From NCBI GenBank assembly GCA_938023705.1, contig CALJDJ010000020.1, forward strand, positions 1-59,349: DNA of 59,349 bases. Direction: 5' to 3'. The notes beneath the pieces were generated by a model. That model was not told where the DNA came from. It was given only the letters and a program-made list of their open reading frames with translations, and made no database searches. The translations under genes were made by a program, and so were the position numbers. Positions 36,390-48,540 of the stretch are shown piece by piece. Origin of the DNA: an uncultured Collinsella sp. Lineage in GTDB: Bacteria; Actinomycetota; Coriobacteriia; Coriobacteriales; Coriobacteriaceae. Position 1 is the stretch's first letter, and each line of letters opens with the position of its first letter.

Positions 36390-38525
36390 CTAATGGATAA
36401 GCTTAAAGTCCAAGTGCCCACGCGTGGTATTGACGCGCGAGACCTCGATAATCACGCGCTGGCCCAGTTCATAGCGAGTCCCCGTGTCGGCGCCCGTCAG
36501 CGTAAGCGCATCCTCGTCAAACTCGAACCACTCGTTGCCCAGGCTCTTGATCGAAACCAAGCCTTCGACCTGCGTCAGGTCCAAGCGTACGAACAGGCCC
36601 ATACTGCTGACCCATGAGACCGTTCCGGCATAGCGCTCGCCCAGGCGATCCTCATAGTACTGGGCAATCTTAATCTTTTGCGTCGCATGGCTGGCGGCAT
36701 CGGCCGCACGCTCCGCATCGCTGCACGCACGGCAAATCTGCGGCAGAATGCGCGGCAGCGACTCGCGACCTTTGCCGATGAGCCGCGGCGTGCGCACCAA
36801 GGCGTCCTTGCCGCCGAGCTGCTCATAGGCCAACTGCAGTTTGAGCACGCGGTGCACCACCAGATCGGGATAGCGACGGATGGGACTCGTAAAGTGACAG
36901 TAGCACGACGCGGCGAGCGCAAAGTGGCCCTCGTTGCGCGGCTTGTACAGCGCACGCTGCATGCTGCGCAGAAGCAGCGTGTTGACGAGCGGTGCGCTTG
37001 CCGTACCGGCGGCAGCATCAACTGCAGCCTGCAGCTCATCGGGACTCCCCAGGGCGATACCGGCAGCACGGCGATCGTCGATGATGCCCAGCTGCGCCAG
37101 CGCAACGGCGGCACCGTGCAGGCTATCGGGGCTCGGATCCTCATGCACGCGATAGCAGGCCTCGATATCACGGTCTGCCAGCCACTCTGCAACGCACTCG
37201 TTGGCGAGCAGCATGGCTTCCTCGATAAGCGACGTGGCACACGAACGCTCACGCGCCACAATCTGCACGGGTACTCCGTCCTCGTCCAATAGAGCGCGAA
37301 TCTCGGCCGTGTCAAAATCGACTGAGCCGCGGACGCGACGAATACGACGGCGAAGTTCGGCGAGTTCGTTGGCGGCGACAAGGAAATCGCCGAGGTCGAC
37401 GTTATAGCCGCGAGCAGTTTCCTCGCACGCAAGACCGCGCTCAAGCGCCTCCTCGCGCGAGGCCTCAGCAGCCGCAACATCCTCGGCCGCACCCTCCAGC
37501 ACCCCATACTCCACCGCGCCGGCACGCACCAGCAGCGCCTCGGCGCCGTCATAGTCCATACGCACACGCGAGCGAATCACGCTGGGGTACGGATCGTAAT
37601 GCCGTACGCGACCCTGCGCATCGAGCTCAATGTCAACGGTAAACGCAAGACGGTCCTCGTCAGGGCGAAGCGAACACAGGTCATTGGACAGGCGTTCGGG
37701 CAGCATGGGAAGCACGCGATCGGCCAGATACACCGATGTCGTACGATGGCGAGCCTCAAGATCGATATGCCCGTCCCAAGCCACATAGTGAGAAACGTCA
37801 GCGATATGCACACCCAGCTTGTAGCCACCCTCGGGCGTGCGCTCAAGCGAAATGGCATCGTCAAAGTCGCGCGCGTCGACCGGGTCGATCGTGATGACAA
37901 AGCGGTCGCGCAGATCGCGGCGGAGCGGGTCCTTAAGCGCCGCGGACACATCGAGCGAAAGCCCCTCGGCCTCGTCCAGCGCGGCCTCGGGATAGCTATC
38001 GGTATAGCCGTAACGCGCCATCACGTATTGAACGCCCAAATCGGGCGCGTCATCTCCGCCAATGCGGCGTTCGATCGTCACGGTGCCCGATTCCAGGCGC
38101 GTCGGGTAGGTCAAAATGCGCGCGACAACGGCATCACCCGGGTGGACGCCCAGACGATCCGCCGAGGTATCCTCGGGCAGAATGAAGAAGTCGGCCTTCA
38201 GGCGCGAATCGAGCGGCTCGATCACACCGAGCGGACCAGCGGTCTGGTACGTACCCACCACGCTTATGGCTGCGCGCTCAACCACGCCTTCGATCACGGC
38301 GCGCCGCTCACCGTGCGGGCTGTTCTTAATGCTCACGGCAACGGTATCGCCATCCATGATCTCGCGCTTACCGCGGCCCATAACCTTGTAGTCGCCGCTC
38401 TCGGTTATGACATAGGCGCCATGCTCATGGAGCTGCACGCGCCCGGTCAGGCTCGGACGGCGTTCGCTGCGCACCGGCCCACGCTTATTGCGAGCACCGC
38501 GCTTATGCTTGTTATTGCGCCCCAT
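36390..38525 (-). CDS. rnr: ribonuclease R
   Basis: A 711-residue 3'-to-5' exoribonuclease of the RNB family. A basic start (GRNNKHKRGARNKRG) is followed by cold-shock domains, the RNB catalytic core with the metal aspartates in DPVDARDFDDAISLE, GVHIADVSHYV, DRVLPMLPERLS, HFTSPIRRYPDLVVHR, and a C-terminal S1 domain (YAGTVSWVSSMGLFVRLDL). It degrades structured RNA and takes part in tmRNA-linked mRNA removal. The ATG follows GGAGGCGCC. Family length is usual. Confidence 0.95.
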   Translation of the reverse strand: MGRNNKHKRGARNKRGPVRSERRPSLTGRVQLHEHGAYVITESGDYKVMGRGKREIMDGDTVAVSIKNSPHGERRAVIEGVVERAAISVVGTYQTAGPLGVIEPLDSRLKADFFILPEDTSADRLGVHPGDAVVARILTYPTRLESGTVTIERRIGGDDAPDLGVQYVMARYGYTDSYPEAALDEAEGLSLDVSAALKDPLRRDLRDRFVITIDPVDARDFDDAISLERTPEGGYKLGVHIADVSHYVAWDGHIDLEARHRTTSVYLADRVLPMLPERLSNDLCSLRPDEDRLAFTVDIELDAQGRVRHYDPYPSVIRSRVRMDYDGAEALLVRAGAVEYGVLEGAAEDVAAAEASREEALERGLACEETARGYNVDLGDFLVAANELAELRRRIRRVRGSVDFDTAEIRALLDEDGVPVQIVARERSCATSLIEEAMLLANECVAEWLADRDIEACYRVHEDPSPDSLHGAAVALAQLGIIDDRRAAGIALGSPDELQAAVDAAAGTASAPLVNTLLLRSMQRALYKPRNEGHFALAASCYCHFTSPIRRYPDLVVHRVLKLQLAYEQLGGKDALVRTPRLIGKGRESLPRILPQICRACSDAERAADAASHATQKIKIAQYYEDRLGERYAGTVSWVSSMGLFVRLDLTQVEGLVSIKSLGNEWFEFDEDALTLTGADTGTRYELGQRVIIEVSRVNTTRGHLDFKLIH

Positions 38526-38601
38526 GGCGCCTCCTTGCTATCGATGACGAACTCCAAAGAGTCTACCCAAATGATTCGCTTTCCTGCCGTCCCCTAGAGA
38601 T

Positions 38602-38636
38602 CAAAAAACGGGCCGCCCCATAAGAGACGACCCGTT
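38602..38636 (-). terminator. terminator of ftsEX
   Basis: AACGGGTCG pairs with CGGCCCGTT with one mismatch, followed on the minus strand by TTTTTT. Confidence 0.88.
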
Positions 38637-38660
38637 GGAAGGGATGAATTCCAGACATGC

Positions 38661-39581
38661 CTACACGCGCAGGTAGCGGCGCATGGCTATGGCAGAACCA
38701 AAGAGACCGATAATCACACCGACCAGAATCAGCGCAGCATAGGTCACCAGGTAGTACTGCATCGGCAGGGCAAACGACATCCAGCCGATGCTCTCCTGCA
38801 AACGCGGAATCATCAGATTGCGCAGCAGCTCCAGAACGCCGATGGAAAGCAGCGAGCCCAAAATGGCCTGCAGTACGCCCTCGGTGATAAACGGGCCGCG
38901 AATGAAGCCGTTGCTGGCGCCGACCAGACGCATAATCGCAATCTCACGACGACGCGCCGTGATGGACAGGCGAATCGTGTTGTTGATGAAGATGAATGCG
39001 ATAAAGGTCAAAAGGCCAACGAGCACCACGGCGGCGATGCGGATGTAGTTGGTCACCTGGAACAGGCGGCTCACTTCCTCCTGGCCGTACAGCACGCTCG
39101 CGTTGACGTCGCCGTCATCCGCGATCTTCTGGAAGTCGGCGTTCTTCTTGAGCTTCTGGGCCGTGCTTTCGACCTTGGACGGATCGTCCATCTCAATTGC
39201 AAACGAAGCCGGCAGCGGATTCTGGCCATCGAGCGCGCTCATGGTGGCGTCGGCGTTGCCCGACATCTTGCTCGTATACTCGGCCAGCGCGTCGTCCTTG
39301 TCCTTATAGGTCACGGACTTGACGTTATTCCACGTCTTAAGCTCGGCCTCAAAAGCCTGGACATCGGCCTGATCGGCGTCATCGCTAATGAACGCGTTGA
39401 TGACAACCTGATCCTCGACGGTGCCGATCACGGAGTTCAGCATCGCGGAGCCCATGATGAACAGGCCGATGATAAACAGCGAAAGGAAGATCGTGATGAC
39501 GGCGCCGAGCGAGGTAGTCCAGTTACGGAAGAAGTGACTGATTGCCTCTTTGAAGGAGTAGCCCACGTTAGTTGGTGCCAT
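38661..39581 (-). CDS. ftsX: cell-division protein FtsX
   Basis: A 306-residue permease-like protein. One N-terminal span (GAVITIFLSLFIIGLFIMG), an extracellular loop of about 130 residues, then three spans, the four-span FtsX fold. The C-terminal half has RREIAIMRLVGASNGFIRGPF. With FtsE it forms a complex at the septum that activates peptidoglycan hydrolases through the outer loop. It overlaps ftsE by 14 bases. Confidence 0.95.
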   Translation of the reverse strand: MAPTNVGYSFKEAISHFFRNWTTSLGAVITIFLSLFIIGLFIMGSAMLNSVIGTVEDQVVINAFISDDADQADVQAFEAELKTWNNVKSVTYKDKDDALAEYTSKMSGNADATMSALDGQNPLPASFAIEMDDPSKVESTAQKLKKNADFQKIADDGDVNASVLYGQEEVSRLFQVTNYIRIAAVVLVGLLTFIAFIFINNTIRLSITARRREIAIMRLVGASNGFIRGPFITEGVLQAILGSLLSIGVLELLRNLMIPRLQESIGWMSFALPMQYYLVTYAALILVGVIIGLFGSAIAMRRYLRV

Positions 39582-40788
39582 AGTTGCCGTAACCTCCCCT
39601 CTCCTGGTCGCGGATAACGTGGCCGCCCTCGAGGGCGATCACGCGACGGTGCATGCTATCGACCATCTCGCGGTCGTGCGTGGCGACGATCACGGTAGTG
39701 CCGGTGCGGTTAATACGCTCGAGCAGCTTCATGATGCCCAGCGAGATCGCCGGGTCGAGGTTACCCGTGGGCTCGTCGCAGATCAGCAGCGGCGGACGGT
39801 TGACCATAGCGCGGGCAACGGCCACGCGCTGTTGCTCGCCACCGGAAAGCTGATCGGGCAGCGAGTCCATCTGATCGGCCAGACCGACCAGACGCAGCAC
39901 CTCGGGCACCTGGCTGCGGATGACGCCCTTGGGCTTGCCGATGCACTGCAGGGCAAACGCCACGTTTTCGTAGGCGGTCTTTTGCGGCAGGAGCTTAAAG
40001 TCCTGGAACACGGCACCAATCTGACGACGCAGGAATGGGACCTTGCGGTTCTTGATCTTCATGAGGTCCTGGCCGGCGACCAAAATACGACCGCTTGTGG
40101 GCTTGACGTCGCGGTTGAGCGTCGACAGCAGCGTGGTCTTGCCCGAGCCGGAGTGACCGACCAAAAAGACGAACTCGCCCGGATAGATCTCGATGTTAAT
40201 GTCGTCGAGCGCGGGCTTGTTGGGCTGCGCCGGGTAGATCTTGGTGACGTGCTCCATAAGGATGACGGGCTCGACACCGGCCTGCTTGGCCATCTTCTTG
40301 CGGCTAGCCTGCGGATCGATGGGCGCAAACACCGACGTAAAATCGGGGTTGTTGAGCGCGTTATCGAGGCTTGCGACCTCGGCGGCCTGATCGCTCTCGA
40401 CCACCGGGGCAGCAGGCTGCGTGGGATCGGGAATAGCGGCAAAGAGACCGGACTGCGCAGGCTGAGGAACCGGCGTCGCAGGGGCCATGGGGTCGGGAAT
40501 GCCGGCCATGGTAGGCTGCGGCGTGGCGGCGCCAGCCTGAGGCTGCTCCACGCGAGCGGTCACGGCCTGAACGGGCTCAAAACCCGCCGTGCCGGAAAGC
40601 GCGACATCGCTGGTGGGATTGTAGGCAAAGGGATCGGATGCCGGCTGTGCCTGATCTGCCGGCTGAGCGGGGGCCTGAGCAACAGGCTGGCCCTCTGAAT
40701 CCGGAGTGGCGAAACGGCTGCCCTGGACGCCTGTCTGCGTCTTGGGGGCATCATCGCCCGCACCGGAGGTACGGAAGTGGTTACCCAC
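39568..40788 (-). CDS. ftsE: cell-division ATP-binding protein FtsE with long N-terminal extension
   Basis: A 406-residue protein; standard FtsE is about 220-230. Residues 1-170 are a Pro/Ala/Gln-rich disordered region without known domains. The ABC ATPase follows: Walker A GHSGSGKTT (about 209-217), the Q loop in VFQDFKLLPQKTAYENV, signature LSGGEQQRVAVARA, Walker B LLICDEPTGNLD and H-loop ATHDREM. The frame is continuous from a GTG-free ATG after AGGAGCACC. The extension may recruit a partner at the septum. Confidence 0.93.
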   Translation of the reverse strand: MGNHFRTSGAGDDAPKTQTGVQGSRFATPDSEGQPVAQAPAQPADQAQPASDPFAYNPTSDVALSGTAGFEPVQAVTARVEQPQAGAATPQPTMAGIPDPMAPATPVPQPAQSGLFAAIPDPTQPAAPVVESDQAAEVASLDNALNNPDFTSVFAPIDPQASRKKMAKQAGVEPVILMEHVTKIYPAQPNKPALDDINIEIYPGEFVFLVGHSGSGKTTLLSTLNRDVKPTSGRILVAGQDLMKIKNRKVPFLRRQIGAVFQDFKLLPQKTAYENVAFALQCIGKPKGVIRSQVPEVLRLVGLADQMDSLPDQLSGGEQQRVAVARAMVNRPPLLICDEPTGNLDPAISLGIMKLLERINRTGTTVIVATHDREMVDSMHRRVIALEGGHVIRDQERGGYGNYGTN

Positions 40789-40891
40789 TGGTGCTCCTTA
40801 TCGTCGTGCGTTTAAACTACATGAGCGCTTTGTATTTTAGCAGCATTAGCTTTACTGCACATAAGAAGCATGGCGGGGTTTGGGTCTCACC

Positions 40892-41019
40892 GGCCGGGCG
40901 CAGGGTTACCTCCCAAATCGTCCTCGCGCATGGCCGGCATTTGTCCTGCTCCTGCGGAGCTGCGGACAAACGCCGGCCTGCCCTGCGGAAAGATTTGGGA
41001 GGTAACCCTGCGCCCGGCC
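40892..41019. repeat. 128-bp foldback element with 28-bp perfect arms
   Basis: The arms at 40892-40919 and 40992-41019 are perfectly inverted. Inside them 40932-40946 pairs with 40964-40978 with one mismatch, and the tip forms a five-pair hairpin with a TGC loop. It lies between the tkt terminator and ftsE. Apart from it, 40789-41160 holds no gene I can support. Confidence 0.92.
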
Positions 41020-41159
41020 TGCGGCTACTATGGGGCCGACGCACCAACTTGAGATGCTGCGCATACAAAGTTGGAAGGGTCTGAATTGCACTTTGTTGGG
41101 ATGGGCCCGTTTCCCCATGGGAACTTTGCTTGGCAGGACTCTAATTTAAATTCAGCATA

Positions 41160-41192
41160 AACAGGGGCGCCCTCTTTGAGGACGCCCCTGTT
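41160..41192 (-). terminator. terminator of the transketolase genes
   Basis: ACAGGGGCG pairs with CGCCCCTGT; a short T-run follows on the minus strand. Confidence 0.82.
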
Positions 41193-41238
41193 CTGGCTTG
41201 TTTTCGGTTGTCGAAGCGATGCTTTGCCTCGTCTTGCC

Positions 41239-42180
41239 CTAGGCCAAGAACTCCTTGGTGGTCGCCACGATGTTGGCGGCGTCCAGGCCGTACTTGTGCA
41301 GGAGCTCGGCACCCGGGCCAGACTCACCGAAGGTGTCGTTGACACCGATCTTCTTGAGCGGCGTCGGGCACTGCTCGCACAGGACGTCGGCAACGGCGCT
41401 GCCCAGGCCACCGATCACAGAGTGCTCCTCGACAGTCACGACGTGGCCGGTCTTGGTGGCGCTCTTGACGATCAGGTCGGCATCGATGGGCTTGATGGTG
41501 TGCATGTTGATGACCTCGGCATCGATGCCCTCGGCAGCAAGCTGCTCGGCGGCCTCGAGAGCCTCGCCGACCATCAGGCCGCAGGCGATGATGGTCACAT
41601 CGGCGCCCTCGCGCATGACAATGCCCTTACCCAACTCGAACTTGTAGGTCTCGGGGTCGTTGATAACCGGCGAGGCCAGACGGGCAAAGCGCATGTACAC
41701 GGGGCCGTCGCACTCGTAGGCGGCGCGCGTCACGGCGCGGGCCTCGACATCGTCGGCCGGAACGATCACAGTCATGCCGGGGATGACGCGCATGAGGGCG
41801 ATATCCTCGCAGCACTGGTGCGTGGCACCGTCCTCGCCCACCGAGATACCGGCGTGCGTGGCACCGATCTTAACGTTGAGGTGCGGGTAGCCGATGGAGT
41901 TACGAACCTGCTCAAAGGCGCGACCGGCAGCGAACATGGCAAAGGTACTCGCGAAGGCAACACGACCGGTGGTCGCGATACCGGCGGCGACGCCCATCAG
42001 GTTGCTCTCGGCAATGCCCACATCGAAGAAGCGGTCGGGGCAGGCCGCCTTGAACTTACCGGTCTGCGTGGCGGCGGCCAGATCGGCGTCGAGGACCACA
42101 AAGTCATCGTGCTCGTTGGCGAGCTCGACGAGGGCCTCGCCGTAGCTTACGCGCGTGGCGATTTTCTTGACGTCTGCCAT
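41239..42180 (-). CDS. transketolase, C-terminal subunit
   Basis: A 313-residue protein corresponding to the pyrimidine-binding and C-terminal domains of transketolase: FFDVGIAESNLMGVAAGIA, THAGISVGEDGATHQ, MTVIVPADDVEA and HTIKPIDADLI. Together with the adjacent N-terminal subunit it moves two-carbon units in the pentose phosphate pathway. It starts one base after the partner's stop, so the subunits are made in step. Split transketolases are common in Firmicutes and Coriobacteria. Confidence 0.95.
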   Translation of the reverse strand: MADVKKIATRVSYGEALVELANEHDDFVVLDADLAAATQTGKFKAACPDRFFDVGIAESNLMGVAAGIATTGRVAFASTFAMFAAGRAFEQVRNSIGYPHLNVKIGATHAGISVGEDGATHQCCEDIALMRVIPGMTVIVPADDVEARAVTRAAYECDGPVYMRFARLASPVINDPETYKFELGKGIVMREGADVTIIACGLMVGEALEAAEQLAAEGIDAEVINMHTIKPIDADLIVKSATKTGHVVTVEEHSVIGGLGSAVADVLCEQCPTPLKKIGVNDTFGESGPGAELLHKYGLDAANIVATTKEFLA

Positions 42181-42181
42181 C

Positions 42182-43012
42182 CTAGAGCTCCTCTCCGGCG
42201 GCCGTGAGCTCTGCCATGGCCTGCTCAAACTGTTCATCATTGGGGGCCTTGCCGTGCCAACCAACCTGGTTCTCCATAAAGGACACGCCCTTGCCCTTTG
42301 TGGTCTCGGCGATAATGGCAGTAGGCTGACCCTTGGTGGCGCGAGCCTCGGCAAAGGCGGCGCGAATCTGATCGAAATCGTTGCCGTCGGCAAGCTCCAC
42401 CACGTGGAACTTAAAGGCACGGAACTTGTCGGCGAGCGGCATGGGGTCGTTGACTTCCTCGACGGGACCGTCGATCTGCAGGCCGTTGTGGTCGACGATC
42501 ACGCAGAGGTTATCGAGCTGCTGGTTGCCGGCAAACATGGCGGCCTCCCAGACCTGGCCCTCCTCGCTCTCGCCGTCGCCTAGCAGGGCGTAGGTGCGAT
42601 AGTCGTCGCCCCAGTGCTTGGCGGCAACGGCCATGCCCACGGCGGCGGAGATGCCCTGGCCGAGCGAACCGGTGGACATGTCAACGCCCGGAGTGTCGTT
42701 CATGTTGGGATGACCCTGCAGGTGGCTGCCGATGTGGCGCAGCGTCTCAAGATCCTCCTTGGGGAAGAACCCACGCTCGGCGAGCACAGCGTACAGGCCA
42801 GGCGCACAGTGGCCCTTGGAAAGCACAAAGCGATCGCGGCCGGCCTTGCGGGGATGGGCCGGGTCGACGTTCATTTCCTCAAAGTACAGATAGGTCATGA
42901 TGTCGGCAGCGCCGAGCGAACCGCCCGGATGGCCGGACTTGGCAGCGTGCACGCCGGTGACGATGCCCTTCCTTACCTCGTTGGCAACCTTTTTGAGCTC
43001 TTCGTCGCTCAT
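42182..43012 (-). CDS. transketolase, N-terminal subunit
   Basis: A 276-residue protein with the thiamine-diphosphate site: SGHPGGSLGAADIMTYLYF, RFVLSKGHCAPGLYAVLAERG, GSLGQGISAAVGMA and the metal-binding GDGESEEGQVWEAAMFA followed by VIVDHNGLQ. It carries cofactor and phosphate-binding residues, and the downstream gene supplies the rest of the active site. Confidence 0.95.
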   Translation of the reverse strand: MSDEELKKVANEVRKGIVTGVHAAKSGHPGGSLGAADIMTYLYFEEMNVDPAHPRKAGRDRFVLSKGHCAPGLYAVLAERGFFPKEDLETLRHIGSHLQGHPNMNDTPGVDMSTGSLGQGISAAVGMAVAAKHWGDDYRTYALLGDGESEEGQVWEAAMFAGNQQLDNLCVIVDHNGLQIDGPVEEVNDPMPLADKFRAFKFHVVELADGNDFDQIRAAFAEARATKGQPTAIIAETTKGKGVSFMENQVGWHGKAPNDEQFEQAMAELTAAGEEL

Positions 43013-43220
43013 TGTGCCTTCCTTTCATCCTCTTTAGACAAGATGCGCACGGCATGGAAAGGTAATCCCAACCCAGCCGCGATGCACGTACGTCCTTCAT
43101 TATGCTGGAAACTGATGGCTTTACCAGACTTTTTATCATTATTTGAGCAATTGAGCAGGCAGAACCGCTGATGAAACGGTTTATCAATGTGAACGTCTTT
43201 TGGATGGGACGCGGTCGGCC

Positions 43221-44111
43221 CTACGCGCTAATGTCCTTGAATCCCTCGCCAAAGGTTTCCGTAACATCGGCAACCGTCACAATGGCGTGAGGATCGCGCT
43301 CGCGCACGATCGTCTTGAGGGTATTGAGCTCTCGACGGCTCACGATGACCATGATCACCGGCTTCTCGGCACCCGAATACATGCCAGTCGCCTTAAACTT
43401 GGTACAACCACGACCCAGGCCATACATGATATCGGCAGCGATATCAGGGAACTTGTCCGAGATGATGAGTACCATACGGCGTTTGTTGCCACCATCGACC
43501 ACGGCATCGATCACGTAGCCGCTAATGACCATCGAAAGGCCTGCATATAGTGCATTTTCGACTGAAAAGACCGGAGCCGACAGCGCGCATACGGCAACAT
43601 CGATCGCCATGACGGTCGAGCCCACGGGCAGCGAGGTATTACGCGAGATGATTTGGCCAATCGTGTCCGAGCCGCCGGTGTTGGCGCCGGCGCGCAGCAC
43701 CATGCCGTAACCGATGCCTGTAATAATGCCGCCCCACATGGCAGGGAGCATCAGGTCCGCATCCGCCAGAGGTGCTACAAACGGGGCGAACAGATCGGTA
43801 AAGAAGCCCAGCAGCACAAAGCCCGTCGCGGTCTGCACCACGTAGAACATGCCGCCCTCGCGCATAACGACCAGCAACAGCAAGGCGTTCATCACGATCG
43901 TCTGAATACCAACGGGAAGCGATATGCCGCGCGATGCGCCGACCGCCTGGATAATGGTGGCAAGGCCCGTAACACCACCGGCAGCAAGGCCGTTGGGAAT
44001 CAAAAACAGGTCGGTCGCGATGGCGGCCAAGGCACACCCCAACATAATCTGGGGCAGGTCGTGAAAGAAGTTCATCGATAGAATGCGCTTGATGTCCAGA
44101 CGATATGCCAT
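43221..44111 (-). CDS. YitT-family membrane protein (DUF161/DUF2179)
   Basis: A 296-residue protein with about six spans (LPNGLAAGGVTGLATII-like loop, GFVLLGFFTDLFAP, GIITGIGYGMVLRAGANTGGSDTIG) and a C-terminal cytosolic DUF2179 domain (RRMVLIISDKFPDIA, then KPVIMVIVSRRELNTLK). The function is not established; members are often called integral membrane proteins of the YitT group. GAGGGAGGT precedes the ATG at 44111. Confidence 0.9.
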   Translation of the reverse strand: MAYRLDIKRILSMNFFHDLPQIMLGCALAAIATDLFLIPNGLAAGGVTGLATIIQAVGASRGISLPVGIQTIVMNALLLLVVMREGGMFYVVQTATGFVLLGFFTDLFAPFVAPLADADLMLPAMWGGIITGIGYGMVLRAGANTGGSDTIGQIISRNTSLPVGSTVMAIDVAVCALSAPVFSVENALYAGLSMVISGYVIDAVVDGGNKRRMVLIISDKFPDIAADIMYGLGRGCTKFKATGMYSGAEKPVIMVIVSRRELNTLKTIVRERDPHAIVTVADVTETFGEGFKDISA

Positions 44112-44123
44112 GCTACCTCCCTC

Positions 44124-44151
44124 AAAAAAGCGCACCCAAACGGATGCGCTT
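44124..44151 (-). terminator. terminator between prfB and the YitT gene
   Basis: AAGCGCATCC pairs with GGGTGCGCTT, followed on the minus strand by TTTT, and lies only a few bases upstream of the YitT gene's ribosome site. Confidence 0.85.
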
Positions 44152-44200
44152 CGAACTTCTTGCTGTATTCGATTCTACCGATTCGCCGAACAAAAACCAC

Positions 44201-44282
44201 CCCTGCGCAGGGTTTGCTTTGGATACAAAACCACCCTGCTCGGAGGGTTTTATCCATTTCCACATAAACCGGGCGGTTTATG
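44201..44282 (-). repeat. three small palindromes after prfB
   Basis: CCCTGCGCAGGG (44201-44212), a CCACCCTGC/GGAGGG hairpin around 44230, and CATAAACC-GGGC-GGTTTATG (44263-44282), the last overlapping the prfB stop. They may stabilise or end the message. Confidence 0.6.
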
Positions 44283-45425
44283 CAGACGGGATCTCCGCGT
44301 CAGCGTTGCCAGTGGCCCAGCGATGGTAGCCAATAACAAACGGGTCCAGGTCGCCATCGTCAAGAACTGCCTCGACGTTGCTGGTCTCAACGCCCGTGCG
44401 TAGGTCCTTAACCATCTGATACGGGTAGAGCACGTAGCTGCGGATCTGGTTGCCAAAACCAATCGTGGTTTTGGGTCCGCGAATCTCATCCAGGGCCTCG
44501 GCGCGCTTCTCGAGCTCAATCTCGTACAGGCGAGCCTTGAGGATCTGCATGCACGCGGCCTTGTTCTGGATCTGGCTGCGCTCGTTTTGGCAGGTGACCA
44601 CAATGCCGCTGGGGAAATGCGTCACGCGCACGGCGGAGTCGGTGGTGTTGACGCCCTGGCCGCCCGGGCCGCTCGCGTGGTACACGTCCACGCGGATGTC
44701 ATCGGGGCTGATCTCGATATCGATATCATCGGGTAGCACGGGGATGACCTCGACGCCGGCGAACGTGGTCTGGCGGCGTTTCTTGTCGTCGGTGGGGCTA
44801 ATGCGCACCAAGCGGTGGACGCCGGCCTCGGCGCGCAGCATGCCAAATGCGTCCTTGCCCTCGACGGTAAAGGTCGCGCGGTCGATGCCGATGACCTCAG
44901 CAGCGGGGCAATCGTTGATGGTGACCTTCCAACCGCGGCGCTGGCAGTACTTCATGTACATCTTAAAGAGCATGAAGGTCCAGTCCTGGGCCTCCAGACC
45001 ACCCTGTCCGGGCTTGATGGTCACAATGGCATCGCCGTGATCGAACTCACCGGTAAACCAGCTCGAAAGCTCAAGCTCATCGATGGCACGGGCCAGGCGC
45101 TCAGCCGTGGCTGTAGCCTCCTCGCGAAGGGCGGCGGCATCGGGGTCATCCCCCATCTCCTCGGCAAGCTCCAGCGCGGCGCGGGCATCGGAAAGCTCGC
45201 CGCGCGCGTTGTCCACGGCAGCGATATCTTCCTTGGTGCGCGCGATTTCCTCCATGGTGGCACGGGCGGCGTCGGCGTCATCCCAAAAGCCGGGGGCCAC
45301 GCTTTTGGCCTCGAGCTCGGTCACGCGCGTGCGCTTTTCGTCCAAGTGGAGATACGACTCGACCTCGCCGAGCCGGTCCGCAAACGCGTCCAGCTCGGCG
45401 GGCGTTACCTCTAAAGCCTCAGCCA

Positions 45426-45426
<1 letters not shown>
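44278..45426 (-). CDS. prfB: peptide chain release factor 2
   Basis: A 382-residue class I release factor. The GGQ loop is complete (GPGGQGVNTTDSAVR, G255-Q257). The codon-recognition tripeptide region reads LVRISPTDDKKRRQTTF, so the usual SPF of RF2 is SPT here (S210-T212). The frame is open from the start with no internal stop, so there is no programmed frameshift near codon 26. It overlaps the secA stop as TAATG. It recognises UGA and UAA and releases the peptide. Confidence 0.95.
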
Positions 45427-48233
<2,807 letters not shown>

Positions 48234-48362
48234 GTGGTTTTCCTTTTTGGCCATCGCCCACGCCGTGCAGCTGCGGGCGAGTTAAACACAGATGATTGTA
48301 CTTTAGCCAAACAAGGCGCGGCCTATACGGTCGACCTCGACCGCCACGTAATAACTATGACC

Positions 48363-48400
48363 AACCTGCCGCAATGGAACAGGTTTATTTTGGCAGGTTT
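48363..48400. repeat. palindrome, copy B of the 36232 element
   Basis: AACCTGCC (48363-48370) is inverted around the core GGAACAGGTTTATTTT, and the flanking sequence matches the 36232 element over about 45 bp with few changes. A GGGGACAGG lies at 48440. Confidence 0.78.
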
Positions 48401-48472
48401 TATCTGAGCAAACGCCGTCTCTCTGCCATTTGGTGCCACGGGGACAGGTTAGCTTGCGCCAATAAAAAGAAA

Positions 48473-48504
48473 AGGGCCGCGCACCCAAATGGATGCACGG
48501 CCCT
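48473..48504 (-). terminator. terminator of rpmE
   Basis: A 14-bp stem with two mismatches (48473-48486 with 48491-48504) is followed on the minus strand by a T-rich tract. Confidence 0.85.
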
Positions 48505-48540
48505 CATGCCATGAATGCGAGTGATTCCGCGGCGAGCTAT

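Noticed and set aside
40817..41068. Short open frames over the 128-bp foldback
   Set aside because: Similar peptides appear on both strands only because the DNA is self-complementary; no ribosome site supports either.
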